Assembly: GCA_963855995.1 (NCBI GenBank)
Contig: OY979719.1
Location: forward strand, 5,084,001-5,148,000
DNA from: Muricea muricata
Lineage: Eukaryota > Cnidaria > Anthozoa > Malacalcyonacea > Plexauridae
Reading direction: 5' to 3'
DNA length: 64,000 nucleotides
The position numbers and the translations under genes are program-made. Position 1 is the first letter of the stretch; each line of letters begins with the position of its first letter. The notes under the pieces were generated by a model, which saw nothing but the letters and a program-made list of their open reading frames with translations, was not told the origin of the DNA and ran no database searches. Positions 12,609-26,962 of the stretch are shown one piece after another.

Positions 12609-13676
12609 TTACACCTCAACCAAAATACTGGCTCGTTTTGAGTTGGAAACTTCGCATTTCGATGCATGCTTCGCCAAGCCAGGCGCACTGGAGAATGTCG
12701 ACTCGCAGTTTGCACACGCAAAGGTCTTGTGTAGCCGTTGATGATTTTCGAGGCTTTCTTTGTCCGGGAATGGATCGCTACAAATGTCGCAGAGAAGAAT
12801 TTCGTTTCCAACAGCATGCTGCAGCACATGTCTTGCGCGATTTGTTAAACTACGGAACAGCTTTCCGCAATATTGACAGGGATACGGTCGCTCTTTGTTG
12901 TGACTGCTCATGTGCTTTTGCAGATAGTTCTTCTTTCTGAATGTTTTACCACAAATCTCGCACGCGTATTCCGTGTTGTTGTTCAAAGGTAGCTCCGTCA
13001 GCGATCGCTCAGGCGAAGACATGTTGCTTGGCTTCGTTTTGAAGTCATCGCTTGTCTCCATCGCTTGCTCGGCGTTTGTCTTCTTCGCCGTGTGCCCGGG
13101 AGAGCGGGGTCGATGCCATCGTCGATGCGAAGCAAGATTCGCGGGGCAACTGAACACTTTGTCGCACTCCGGACAACGATATTCGGTATGCTTTATCCCC
13201 GAACAACGGTGCCGGGCCAAAGCAAACGGGTCGGGATAAACTTCCTTACAGAGTTGACAAATGTATTGTGATTGAGGCAAAGGCCCGCTCGGCTTCGGAA
13301 ATTCAAATTTTTCGTTGGGAACTATCAACGGTCGACCGGAGTTCGCCGTCGAATTTCTTGTCCCTTTCTCAATTTTCCCTCTTTTTTCATCGTCCTTATA
13401 ACATTTTGCTTGATTTTTCAAAGCGTCCAAACAGCTCTGAAACGACGTGGTGGAATAGTGTATTTCGGAAGGCCGCGACGAGCGCTTCTCCGAGGAGCTG
13501 CAAAATAACTCCTTCGTGTCGGGAGTTGGCGATTTCTTTTTTATTTTGATGGTCTTCACGCAAACTTCGACTTCGCCACCACGTTTGATCTCTCGCAGGA
13601 GTTTTTTGTCGATTTTCGCCGCGTGCGTTGACCATTTCGACGCCTTGAATTTTTTCACGAGGAATGCTTTGGGCAT
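12609..13676 (-). CDS. INSM: INSM-type (insulinoma-associated) SNAG/C2H2 zinc-finger transcription factor, single exon
   Basis: INSM factors are repressors acting in neural, neurosecretory and endocrine differentiation. The protein is 355 aa if started at ATG 13676, which puts MPKAFLVKKFK at the N-terminus. That is a canonical SNAG repressor motif, which must be N-terminal to recruit LSD1/CoREST, so I prefer this start to the in-frame ATG 43 codons upstream at 13805. Six C2H2 fingers can be read, starting near residues 140, 168, 239, 267, 296 and 321. The first two (CQLCKE, DPFALA, then YRCPEC, KVFSCPANLASHRRWH) are almost the INSM1 signature, and the last (CANCESTFSSAPGLAKH) matches the INSM C-terminal finger. 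The family in mammals is about 510-566 aa; this version lacks the long Pro/Ala-rich linkers. Being intronless is normal for INSM genes. Basic residues at 7-50 may act in nuclear import. Confidence 0.9.
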   Translation of the reverse strand: MPKAFLVKKFKASKWSTHAAKIDKKLLREIKRGGEVEVCVKTIKIKKKSPTPDTKELFCSSSEKRSSRPSEIHYSTTSFQSCLDALKNQAKCYKDDEKRGKIEKGTRNSTANSGRPLIVPNEKFEFPKPSGPLPQSQYICQLCKEVYPDPFALARHRCSGIKHTEYRCPECDKVFSCPANLASHRRWHRPRSPGHTAKKTNAEQAMETSDDFKTKPSNMSSPERSLTELPLNNNTEYACEICGKTFRKKNYLQKHMSSHNKERPYPCQYCGKLFRSLTNRARHVLQHAVGNEILLCDICSDPFPDKESLENHQRLHKTFACANCESTFSSAPGLAKHASKCEVSNSKRASILVEV

Positions 13677-14570
13677 GATGAGGTCAACGCGGACAGGTAC
13701 CGGGAAACTCGAATCGAAAACGAAATTCCTTTGAACCAAATGTAATGGAATGAAGCTCGTCGTTCGGAATCCGCCTGACTCGCTCGGCTCCGAATGCTTG
13801 GACAATCGCGTTGATCTTTTAGCTCGCGGTTCTCCGAGATGCTTTCACTGTCACTATGCAGTGCGTTGTGATAGCAGCGCCGAATGTGCACGAATGTTAT
13901 AATTACAATTCACGAGGACAGCTGGCGCGCGTTGTCCGGGACAAAACTAAGGGGTTTATGGATTGCTAATTGCAAATGCCACACGCTGTCCAACGCTTCT
14001 TTGTTAAACATGCACTATTTGTTGTGTCGCCACGTGTTTGGAACACTGTTTGACCAATCGGATCGCTTGACTTCCTTACCCATGCCCACTGAACCCCTAA
14101 GCCCATATAGTTATCCACGAATACAACCCTATTACGCGAGCATATCTTCAGTGTCCATAAATGTCGCAATTAACATACATACATCGATAGTTTTCGTCTG
14201 AAATTTCACAACGTACTCAAATTTTTCCAGTCGTTTGAAATAATCACACCGCATGAAGTTTAATATTTGTATAGCAGCCAACAAAAGACTAAATGCGTAT
14301 GTTGTATTTCACCTGTACTGCTAATACGAGAGTGTGTATAGATAAGACAAAGGAATTTTAACTTCATCTTCTATTCATCTTTCAAACACTCGAAAATAGG
14401 AAGTTTTAATGAATCGTTTTCATAATAATAATAAGCGTTATGTACAACATTGTGCAAAAATTTCAAAACACAGAAAATTTAGATTAACCTTGGTTCAATT
14501 AAATTGCAAGACAGTACAATAAATTTGTATTAAACTTTTGGCAATAAAATTTTTGGTAATTCTTATAGGG
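13677..14570. other. Upstream region of the INSM-type gene
   Basis: The reading frame stays open for 43 codons upstream of the SNAG start, but this stretch shows no family similarity and is probably 5-prime UTR. The region should contain the INSM promoter. No other gene was seen. Confidence 0.4.
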
Positions 14571-14800
<230 letters not shown>

Positions 14801-14802
<2 letters not shown>

Positions 14803-16963
14803 CTCATTCAACTTTACTTTTCATATAATATCTTTCGTTTGCGTACATGCACGCACTAACCGAGTTCCACTTGAAACAATGAAAGATTTCCTCAAGAACT
14901 GAGCAGAAGCTGAACGGTGAAAAGGGGCGATTAGCATTTTTAATTTTTCTAAGTTCGCCATTATCGTTCAGCAAATATTTTAATAACCGGCATGTCGAAA
15001 TAGATTATTTGATTTAAACACTGCGCAAGTATGCGCTGCTATACCATTCTGCCAGGCAACTAATTGTACAATCCTGCCCTTTTTAAAGAAAACATTCCCC
15101 ATTGCTTTGAGGCGATGAGACATAAACACCTTATTAGGCATAATTTAGGGGCGAACTTTTTGTGTCGATAACAATGACGGCCATGCATCCACAATATAGT
15201 ATATTTATCAGCATAATATTCATGTTTAAACATGGTGTCATAAGGTGCAGGTGAAACATCTTAATGACCTTGATCTTGGGTGGGTTTGTGTCTGAATCAA
15301 ACAATATCTGCTTTGTCAAAGACATTTGCCAGCAATCGAACATTTCAAGTGTTTATCGAAAATCGGCATTGATGAAGCCTAATGCTAGCAGGGATTCGTG
15401 TAGCTACAGCCAGCCAAATTAAAGAGGTTTTTAATAAATGAATTTATTGAAAATAAGAGAAGTTTGCAAGCCTACAACTTGCAATGAACACAGTTAGAAC
15501 GAAGTTTTCATTCTACGTCAGTTCTAATGAATTTTAAAGGCCATTTTTACGCTGCAACAATTCTTATTGGAATTAAAAAAACAATAGAAAAAGTATCAAA
15601 TTTCAACATTTCTCGAAAATCTGATTCGAGATGGACCAATGTGTATCAAAATTCATTTCGTAACATTTCCGAATCAGTTTGTTCTTATTTTCTTATAATT
15701 ACTAGCGGCAATTTCAACAACGGGGCTGTTCTTATAATTGCAGTACAAATGACGATGAATTAAACCCATCTTTGAAAGCTGAAACTATTGAAAAACGAGA
15801 CAGTTTAAATATGGCGAGTTAATTTATTCGAGACTATATGCTTCAAGCGATATTCTAGGCCCCTCCCGTTGTCGTATTTCGCAATATCACTAAGTGAGAT
15901 AACAAAATAGAACGCATTTAACCACAGTTCTCCCCGCTTCTTTAATCAACTTTCGCTAATGGGAGTCGCATATCATAAACTTCTAAAGTGATCACACAGT
16001 AGCCAATCTAGTCTTAAATTTAATAAAGTACGGGCCAATCAGATAGCCGCATTCAGGCAAAAGCATTTATCTTTTCATTTCACGATGCAACGACCCACGG
16101 GCAGGTGTCAGGATGGGATGAAAAGAGCAAGGAAGCCCGAAAACAATTTAACTCAATGAAGAGAATTCACAATGAATGATTTATAAGTGTAATATAATGC
16201 GTTTTAAAGACAATCTCTTTGTGAAATGAATGAATAAAAACTTATGTTCTGCTGAATGTTTGTCAGAAAAAAAACAGCACATAATTTTCTGTTTAGTATA
16301 TTTTTTGAAAAACATATGTTCGGTCGCGCGTACAATAATAATATGGAAAATATCTTAATTATCTCTGTTGTAAATATTCGACTATTGCCTTGATATTTTA
16401 ATAACGAGCTTCTTTCGGTGTGCCGAAATCGACCCACATATCAATAACAAAACTTCCTCTGCACTTGCTCTTAAAGTTTTAAACTTATATTTCACGGTTC
16501 GGTAACAGATGATGTTACAATATACTTATGCTAATGTGGACGTCTTGTGCTCGCAGATTGGATTCGATAAAAAAATTCTCAGCACACGGCAATTTCAACT
16601 CCATCAAAGGCAAATTATTTGCGATACCCTGTACATACAGGTTGAAAAAATTAGCTAAGACAGGACATCCGTGGGCAAAAATTATCAGCAGTGTTCTTTT
16701 CATAAGCAAATTTTTACCACGGGTCAGAAGATTGATTCATTTGATAAATTATTATGCGAACTCTATTATGCAACGAGGATATAAAGTATATACATGTCTA
16801 TAAATAATTTGAAAAAAGTTAAAAGATTTTAGTAAAAAACTTAATACCATTAGAAGCTTGTAAGATCACTTTCTATGACGAAAAACCCAACCTGAATGGT
16901 GTGTGCAGGTAGCATTACTTATAAACCCCTGTAGAAACCTCACGTGTACAGTTCCCTCCACCA
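14801..16963. other. Gene-free stretch left of POLR2G
   Basis: No domain-bearing frame was recognised on either strand. The right end should contain the 3-prime UTR of POLR2G. Short frames at 15134-15343, 15527-15763 and 16528-16803 look incidental. Confidence 0.5.
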
Positions 16964-19823
<2,860 letters not shown>

Positions 19824-20004
19824 CTCTATGAATCCCTAGAGCAGTAGCTAACCTCCAGAAATGAAAAAAATGGTAGAAAAACAAACAAAAAACAATATTA
19901 GACCAAAACTTCTCTGTCACACAATTCTGTCACACTTGAGTCAAAAAGAATAATTTTAAATTTTTCTTCTTCTAGTGCCAGTCCTCACCTAGCGCTCGTC
20001 CAAT
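19824..20004. promoter_or_regulatory. Bidirectional promoter region, POLR2G / MBIP
   Basis: Only 181 bp separate the POLR2G start codon (minus, 19823) from the MBIP start codon (plus, 20005), so both 5-prime UTRs and core promoters must fit here unless there are distant untranslated exons. No TATA box stands out. Shared regulation is inferred from spacing alone. Confidence 0.55.
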
Positions 20005-23000
20005 ATGGCCGAAGTCTTGCAACTTTTCGAAGTGTATTTAAAAAAGGTTTGTGTCCTGTTTAAAATACGTTAGATTTTCACATAAACTTCAGAGACACCT
20101 CCCCAGATACTTTGAGCGTTATCATGTTTTTACAGATGGCCGGAGGATGCACAGATTTGCAAGTAAATTATGATAAACTATCGTCCTTTATGCAGAATTC
20201 CTTGGGGAAGGCGAAATTTTGGCAAACTGTACGTCAGTTTGTGGAGGCGCTTCAGGTGCGTGAGGCTTGCTATTTTGTAAAACAGAGCCGGTTACTCAGG
20301 CTAGCTATTTTGAAGAAATATCCGTGAAAGCGGGAGGCAACTACTTTGAAGGTTCTTTCAAATTTTACTGCGCATGCGCGACTTTTTGAGTCACGAAATC
20401 GAAAATGCATCCTCAAAAGTTTACTGTATACAATCCAGGTAATGCTGAACGAGAAAACGAAGTCAAATGACGGTAGTCCTGAGAATATTCCTCCTGAAAA
20501 TGTCAAAAATGTTAATCCCGAAATTTGGTCGGACACTGCTAACATGGTTGATGCATCATTGGTTCAAATCACCGCGAGCAAAGCTGAAATAGATCGCAGG
20601 ATTGCAGCATTTCTGAGAAAGAAGCAATTAGACGTCGACGTTCACAATCAAAGAGAATTCTGTAATTTACTGAACACCGAAAACGGTCAGATTTGTTTAC
20701 GTTACTGGTAGCAGGGGCGCCGGAGCCACGGGGGCAGCTGCCCCCGCTGCCCAAGTAGTGCGGGGGCAGTACAGGGGCAAGAGGTTGCCCCTTTTGTCAC
20801 TTGGAACAAACAAAAGTATGTTCTGATTCCTGGAGCTAGTGGTACGTAGGCTGGATATAATATCTACTGGATTTGATTTTTTCACTCACGTTGGAAAAAA
20901 GCAAAACGTTTCGTTTTAGCCGTAGACTGTAAAAATACAACAGTGTACCTTCTTCAGTCTATCAACTGACCAATCCTCACTTTAACCCATGAAATGATCA
21001 AATCGTGGCTGCGTTCAACTATGTTTCATGACAGTCTAAATAACCGAATGTTTAGCACAATCCATAAAAAGAGGATCGATGATATCTGCACCACAGCAAT
21101 TGCTAAAGATTTTGTACAGGCCAATGAGAAGCGGCGCCACTATTTTGGGCAGTTTGAATAAAGACATTAAGAACTAGAAAGACGGAGTAGACTGCAGGCA
21201 ATATTTTTCGTTACCGTAATCATAAAAGACATGAGATAAGGAACTTACATTGTTAATTATACAGTGTTAATTTTATCATTTTCATCAGTTTTTATCAGGG
21301 AATAAAATATGCTTCACACTATATAAAATTTAACATAACACAAGTTTAAAGCATAAATACACATGCACCTACAGCAGAAATTTTAGGAAACATTATATCA
21401 CACAAAAAATTAGATGACGTACAAAGGTAGGTGCCCTTTCGAAATGACTGCCCCCGCCGCTAAAGATTGCTTCCGGCGCCCCTGACTGGTAGCATTTCCA
21501 AAGACCTTTTGCTTTGAGCTGTTGTACCAGAATCTGATGCAGATAATGCCTTTGTTTCGTATTTTTTTAGAATACAGCTGCGCGAGAGTCGATGCGGTAT
21601 TTCTACCGCGAGTTGGTCAGAAAAGTCATATAACAGGTTCGTTTTTGGACTGCAGTACTTCAGTTGTCAGGGAAATGCTGATATTAGTGGACGGAAGCGG
21701 TTCCATAGTTCCGGAAGCGCTTCCATAGTTCCGGAAGCGCTTCCAGTATTGTATACGCCATACGAAAGAGAAGTTACATAAACAAAGCCCTTTTGTTGGA
21801 AATCCTTCGCACTAGTCTCGTTCAACTGTAAAGAATTTTCCGCTCGCTGGCTCAGACAATCACCCCGACTGTATTTTCATACACAATCTCCTACAACAAC
21901 GTTTTACACTCGTATTTATACTCAATGCGCTCACTAACCACAGAACAGTCCTTCCCCCAGTGACGACTAAGGTGTGTCGTATTCAGTTTTTTCCTGTTTT
22001 TTTGCGTTTTGTGATTCTTCGACGCGCTGTATCTATAACATGCTTAGCGCACTTTATGCTAATGTTTCCTATTGCGTTATTTGTGGTCGCGCGCCTACGT
22101 TTTGCCTGTTTTTACAAGTTCCGCGACACCTTTTTCTATCTCATCCAGGAGTTAAAATAACGCTACATGTTAGGATGGTTATGATGACTGGTCATTTCCT
22201 CCAGTGACCAGTCAAACACAATTCCTGACCGATCAAACTCTTCTACACTGCAGAACTCAACTGTAAAGAAAACGCTTATATCATATTCTAGGTCATTAAC
22301 CCGCTTACTCATACATGCAGTGTACTTTATTTGAATGACACATAATTGGATTTTGTTCATTTAACGTTTGGCTACGAAGTGGACCGAAGTAGGTAGCCTT
22401 AAAGACTTTGGTCGTGTTGGTTCAGGGTGCCCCTGCCGGAAAGCTCGAGCGGCTGAGTCCCCCCCCCGGGCCTCCTGCTCTTACCGGGTGGAGTTACGCC
22501 ACCGAGTAAAAAGTACATTATTTTCAGTGATAGATGCTGAGCGAGAAAACGAGATAATGGAATCTGATAATACAACAGTCGACACGATGTTGTACTCACT
22601 TCCCTCCAAACGGAAGAAGAATTCAGACAGTTTGGAGGAGTTGTCTCTTGGGGTCCAGGAACGTCTTGATAACATCGAATCACATCTCAAACTCAGCGGT
22701 AAGACATCGAAACTGCTGTCATTTAAGGGACAGGGGGCGAGAACTGACCATACTGCGTTCGATATTTGTGTGTAGAGGTTGCTGGGGTGGTAACGCATCC
22801 GCCCTACGAAGGCCAGGTCCTCACCAGCGATATAAGCCCATGCACAACCTAAAACAAAAGACAAAACAAAGAAATGCAGTGAAGTGGGCGACATAATCAT
22901 CGACATAAGCACAAACACAAACATAAGACTACGAGCATAAGCTATGGTGGAACAAAAGCAAATTCGAAATCTTTCTTTCTGCTTTGTCTTCATAAACTTC

Positions 23001-23440
23001 TCAGTTAGGAAAAGTTGTCCTTAATTGTTATGTTGCTTATGTCGCTAGAGAGGACCAGACTCGATCGCTACCAGTGAATTGATTCCGAATTTCCACTTAT
23101 GGACTCTGAATTTTCACTAGTAACTCCCGCGGGGTTTTTTCCACCAACGTCTTGGAAACTTCATAAAAATTCGATTGTTTCCATTTATGCAGGGAAGTCA
23201 GTTGAACATGATGTTTACAGTCGCATTAAGAAACTTGAGGAAAAAATACTTTACTTGGAAGGTCTCTCGCCTGAATATTTTACCAACAAGGTGAGAGTAA
23301 TATAATAGAGTGCTGTTTAACCGTACGATCTTCTTGTTCGACCCAGACTTCAATTATTGTTTAAATGATTGTTGCAGAGCGGATCTGATTATCACGCTTC
23401 AAGACGATTGTCATCAAACAGACAAGCTGGGAATAGAGGC
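20005..23440 (+). CDS. MBIP: MBIP (MAP3K12-binding inhibitory protein 1) homologue, at least seven exons
   Basis: MBIP is a coiled-coil protein that inhibits the kinase DLK/MAP3K12 and is a subunit of the ATAC histone acetyltransferase complex. Exons: 20005-20046, 20136-20255, 20439-20685, 21571-21636, 22528-22698, 23193-23290, 23378-23440; all phases agree, giving 269 codons so far (human about 344 aa). Diagnostic blocks are VQITASKAEIDRRIAAF and REFCNLL in exon 3, CARVDAVFLP in exon 4, VQERLDNIESHLKL in exon 5 and YSRIKKLEEKILYLEGLSPE in exon 6, each close to human MBIP. The terminus is unresolved. A further exon at 23877-23917 (DRLILCVKDFLL, stop) resembles the human LDEKISALKQALL end, but needs entry in phase 1, whereas exon 7 with its GTGAGT donor ends in phase 0. 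Using a GC donor two bases earlier would fix this. Intron 3 holds a hAT MITE. Confidence 0.87.
20712..21484. mobile_element. Non-autonomous hAT-type element (MITE), 773 bp
   Basis: The termini CAGGGGCGCCGGA and TCCGGCGCCCCTG are perfect 13-bp inverted repeats, flanked by an exact 8-bp duplication ACTGGTAG (20704-20711 and 21485-21492). An 8-bp target duplication with CAGGGG ends is typical of hAT transposons. The GC-rich ends enclose an AT-rich filler with no transposase frame. It sits in MBIP intron 3, 26 bp after the exon 3 donor. Confidence 0.88.
21681..21745. repeat. Short tandem duplication of about 21 bp
   Basis: The unit TTCCATAGTTCCGGAAGCGC occurs twice in succession, preceded by a partial copy. 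It lies in MBIP intron 4 and looks like simple local duplication. Confidence 0.7.
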
Positions 23441-23444
23441 GTGA

Positions 23445-23775
23445 GTATGATACAAATGATAATGATAGTAGTTAATGATAGCAGATGGTGATAGATTACG
23501 TTATATGATGGTAGATAAAGGTATAAAATTATGGATGGTTTAGCTGGACAACTTCAATAGTGTTGGTCGATAAAGGTACTAAGTAATGTGTGAAGAAATG
23601 GTGGATGATAGTAAATGATGGCAGATGGCAGTAAATAGTGATAGATTATGTTGTGGTAGAAGGTATATTATGCTATAATAATAGTAGGTGATGGTAAGCG
23701 TTGATAGATGACAGTAAATGGTGGTAGCTAAAGATATATAATGATTGCTAATGACAAATGATTGGTGATAAATGA
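23445..23775. repeat. Degenerate GATGGTAGAT-type repeat tract
   Basis: Phrases such as GATGGTAGAT, TGATAGTAG and AATGATGGCAGATGG recur about every 15-30 bp, with GAT/TAG/TGA triplets dominating one strand. This is a decayed minisatellite downstream of the last secure MBIP exon. Confidence 0.6.
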
Positions 23776-23917
23776 TGGCACCTAAATGAAGACACATGCC
23801 ATTCCGTAAATAAGCACTGTTTGTTTACATCAACCAGAGGAACTATTTTGCGCAGATACATATAAATTTCTTTTAGATGACCGATTGATCCTCTGCGTGA
23901 AAGACTTTCTGCTGTAA

Positions 23918-25568
23918 ATCCCCGACCACATTACCAATATTAGAGAAATTTATTTTCGCTATCGTTATAGCAAGTTTCGTCCAGATACTGCAACGATCTT
24001 GATGAACGAATGATGAGATTGAAGGAGAAGCTTTTTTCTGAAAAGCAGATGAGGAAGAATAATTCCTTCTAGGAAGACGCAAAAGAAAGCTTACTAAGAA
24101 GTAATTGAGCAGGGTTAGTAATGGAGTTCGATTCTCAGTCAAACAACAACGTGAGTTGTTGATCCTTGAGTCGACGCGTAGAAATCAAACGACCAATAAC
24201 GTTCGTAAATCGACTGACGATTATCTCAATTATCAAAAAATGGACAAAAGATCATCTTGACTGGAGTTGATGAGAGATAGCGACCAAACGCAATCTATAG
24301 CAAGTCGCTATATTTCATTGTTTTAACATCAGAGCTTTATAAAAACATTGTCGTGCGTTGGCAACGTAGAAAGCTCACAAATTGTTTACACTTGCTATGA
24401 TTGTGCACGTTGTTTTCATTGCGAAACAAACTGTTTAGCGCCAGCGGTGTTAATGAGCTACATGATTGGATTAAAAGCTTAAACTAAACCCTCACTGGTA
24501 TAATCTGCTGCATCAACAGCGTTCATTTTCATTAGCCAAGTTAATTTTCTGTGCGATAGAAACAAAAACAAGCCTGGACAAACATGTTAAATCGTTTAAG
24601 TTACGAATATTTGAATTAGAATGGAGCAAAGATTCCTTAATTAAAAGAGCTTGTGTCGTGAAATTTTGGCTAAATACCCGTTAAGTGCATTGCAAATATC
24701 GCCAAAAATCACAGAACAACTTCTTTGATAAAATGTTTGCCAATTGACTCTCTTTCTTCTCGAAACACTCAGATATGCAAAGTACACAACTTGTGACATC
24801 ACTGTGCATAATGGAGCATCTATGGGTTGCTGATTTTGTAGCATTTAGCAATAAGAAATAAAAAACTACTATGCTTAAACTACGATCAGTTACTTGGTTT
24901 CTACATTTTTGTATGGAATATGTCGATGACGTTGCAAGTTAACTAACCAGTACCAACGTTTTCGGAGAGTTAGCCCTGCGCGACGTGAACAATCGGGCCA
25001 TTCAAGAATTGCCATTGGTGGATTCGGCCGAAACACAATGCACACGTGACGATGAAGGACTATATTCTTGCATAAAGGTTGACCAACATAGATGATGAGT
25101 TATATTCTTATTCTAAGAAGTTTCCAAACCATCTCTTTGGTGTAGCTAAACAATTTTCGTGTGATTTTGTGAGATAATTCGATCAAATTAACTCGATCAT
25201 GAAACGTTCTAATTTCCGGCAATAATTTTCCCATCATCATGTGAGCATGATTAGCGCGATAAGCTGCACGGTGATGGCATTCTTGACCTGATAAACATTG
25301 AAAATATTTGGAATTTGAGATACTTGGGCCCAGCTTCGCTAAAGAATGCAACTATTGTTGTATGTTTTGAAGGATTAATGAAAGCTCTTGTGCTTTAATG
25401 TGTTTGTTCGAGTGGAAGAGGAGCAAAGTCCAGAATACTTAATTAAAAGAAAATCACGAGCTTTTGACAGTTTATGCTGAATACCTCTGTTAGATCTGCT
25501 CTGTTTTTCCCATCTGTTGGTCGAGCTTTAGTTTATTTAACGACGATGTACCCAGACTATATTTATAT
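23918..25568. other. Gene-free stretch after MBIP
   Basis: Open frames at 23873-24142, 24641-24844 and 25100-25351 (all minus) have no family character, and no structured repeat was recognised. The MBIP 3-prime UTR probably lies in the left part. Confidence 0.4.
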
Positions 25569-25722
25569 GGACGTAACTAGAACGTTAATTGGGGGGGGGG
25601 GGAGGGGGTATTCATATATTCATATTCTGCCCGACGAGTTTCTTTTCAAAAGAAATCTGTCGGGCAGGACATGAATATATGAATATGCACCCCCCCCCCC
25701 AATTAACCGTCAAGTTACGTCC
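25569..25722. mobile_element. Small foldback element with G/C-run arms, 154 bp
   Basis: GGACGTAACTAGAACGTTAA followed by about twelve G is mirrored by a C run, AATTAACCGTCAA and GTTACGTCC. The arms continue inward: TATTCATATATTCATAT against ATGAATATATGAATA, and CTGCCCGACGAG against CTGTCGGGCAG. Almost the whole unit is one hairpin. Flanks share only TATA-like bases, so no duplication is claimed. Confidence 0.7.
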
Positions 25723-26030
25723 CTGTATATTTACATGGGACATGCATTACGTAGGGACAAAGCGAAAAAACAAAATTGCTTACATTTTTGTGTCCCAGCC
25801 AAAGCATACATCACCGTAGTTCACTAGCGTCTTAAGACAACATGTCTTTCGTTCAAACAATTAGTTCTTAAGTGGCACTAGTCGGCGAATTGACTGTATA
25901 AAAATACCCCCAAAGGTTTTCAACGGACGTAAAAACGATATATATAAATATTGCTCACTGCTTTGCCGGTTCTGAGATTTGAAACAAAACAAGATTAATT
26001 TTATTAAAATATAATGTTGTGAAAATATCA

Positions 26031-26135
26031 TTATTATTAGCACTGATGAAGATCCGAGCATACGGATCGGGTGGATTGAAAGCTTTGCGATGGTAAGTGT
26101 TCGTGGTGTTTCCACAAAATGATATTTTAATTTGA
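26031..26135 (+). repeat. Interspersed repeat with hammerhead-like core, copy 2
   Basis: In order: TTAGCA (26037-26042), CTGATGA (26043-26049), stem GATCCG...CGGATC (26051-26056 with 26063-26068), a 9-nt extra segment, GAAA (26078-26081), a GC-TTT-GC mini-stem and TGGTAA (26091-26096), which pairs with TTAGCA at five of six positions. These are the hammerhead core elements. The 9-nt segment between stem II and GAAA, and GA in place of UH before the presumed cleavage point, should abolish activity. Hammerheads of this compact type are known from Penelope-like elements; assignment here is inference. Confidence 0.45.
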
Positions 26136-26962
26136 TATTCACCATGCAAACATACAAGGAACTTATTAAGACTGATTTTATCTCTTTGGTCTCTTTGTAT
26201 ATACGAACTCTAATCTAACAAGAGATCTCGTCTTAACCATCCTTTACTGTTTCAGATCCCCTAAGGAGACTGGGATGACCGGAGAAAATCGGCATTGCTC
26301 AGTAGCTTGCTGGGACGGGGGAGGGGTTCCTCTCGCGCGAACAAAGATGTCATTATCCTTGTTTGACTGAAGCATCAATTTCAGTGTTCTCTGTCGCCGT
26401 GAATGAAGTATGCCGGTATAATAAAATCTCATTCCATGTGTCTTTAATAACAACTCCATCATCGCAAGATATCTCGATTAAGACATAATTAATGCGGTGA
26501 AAAACTCACTCAGCCAATGGTGTTCTAACTTCACAGTCTTCGCTATTGCGGAAGCCTACACTCCGCGCTAAAGCTCGTAAATCACTTAACTTGTCTGGAC
26601 GCGCATATAGCCTAGAATAACATAGCATGGTAACAAAATTTATGAGACGCACGTTTTATGCAAATTATGCATAATGCACTAACATAAAACTACAGTTTGT
26701 TTATCCAATTTTATTTCATGTTATAGCATTATGTACATTATATATTATTTCTTTTTATTTTACACAGAACTGTACGAGTTTACATGAATTACATCGGGGT
26801 TATAAATGAACGAAATTTGTATTGATTATCTATATCGGTTCTAATTTGTAATTAATTATAAATTTTCATCGTGTTTTAAAATTAGCCATAAATACATCTA
26901 AAATTATGTACAATGATTAGTTTAACTTAAATAATCTCGCATTCTACTGTTATTTGTTTATG

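Noticed and set aside
12446-12940. 164-codon plus-strand frame and other plus frames up to 13549
   Set aside because: Shadows of the INSM-type gene on the opposite strand.
22481-22993. 170-codon minus-strand frame opposite MBIP exon 5
   Set aside because: Antisense shadow of a well-supported MBIP exon, without family similarity.
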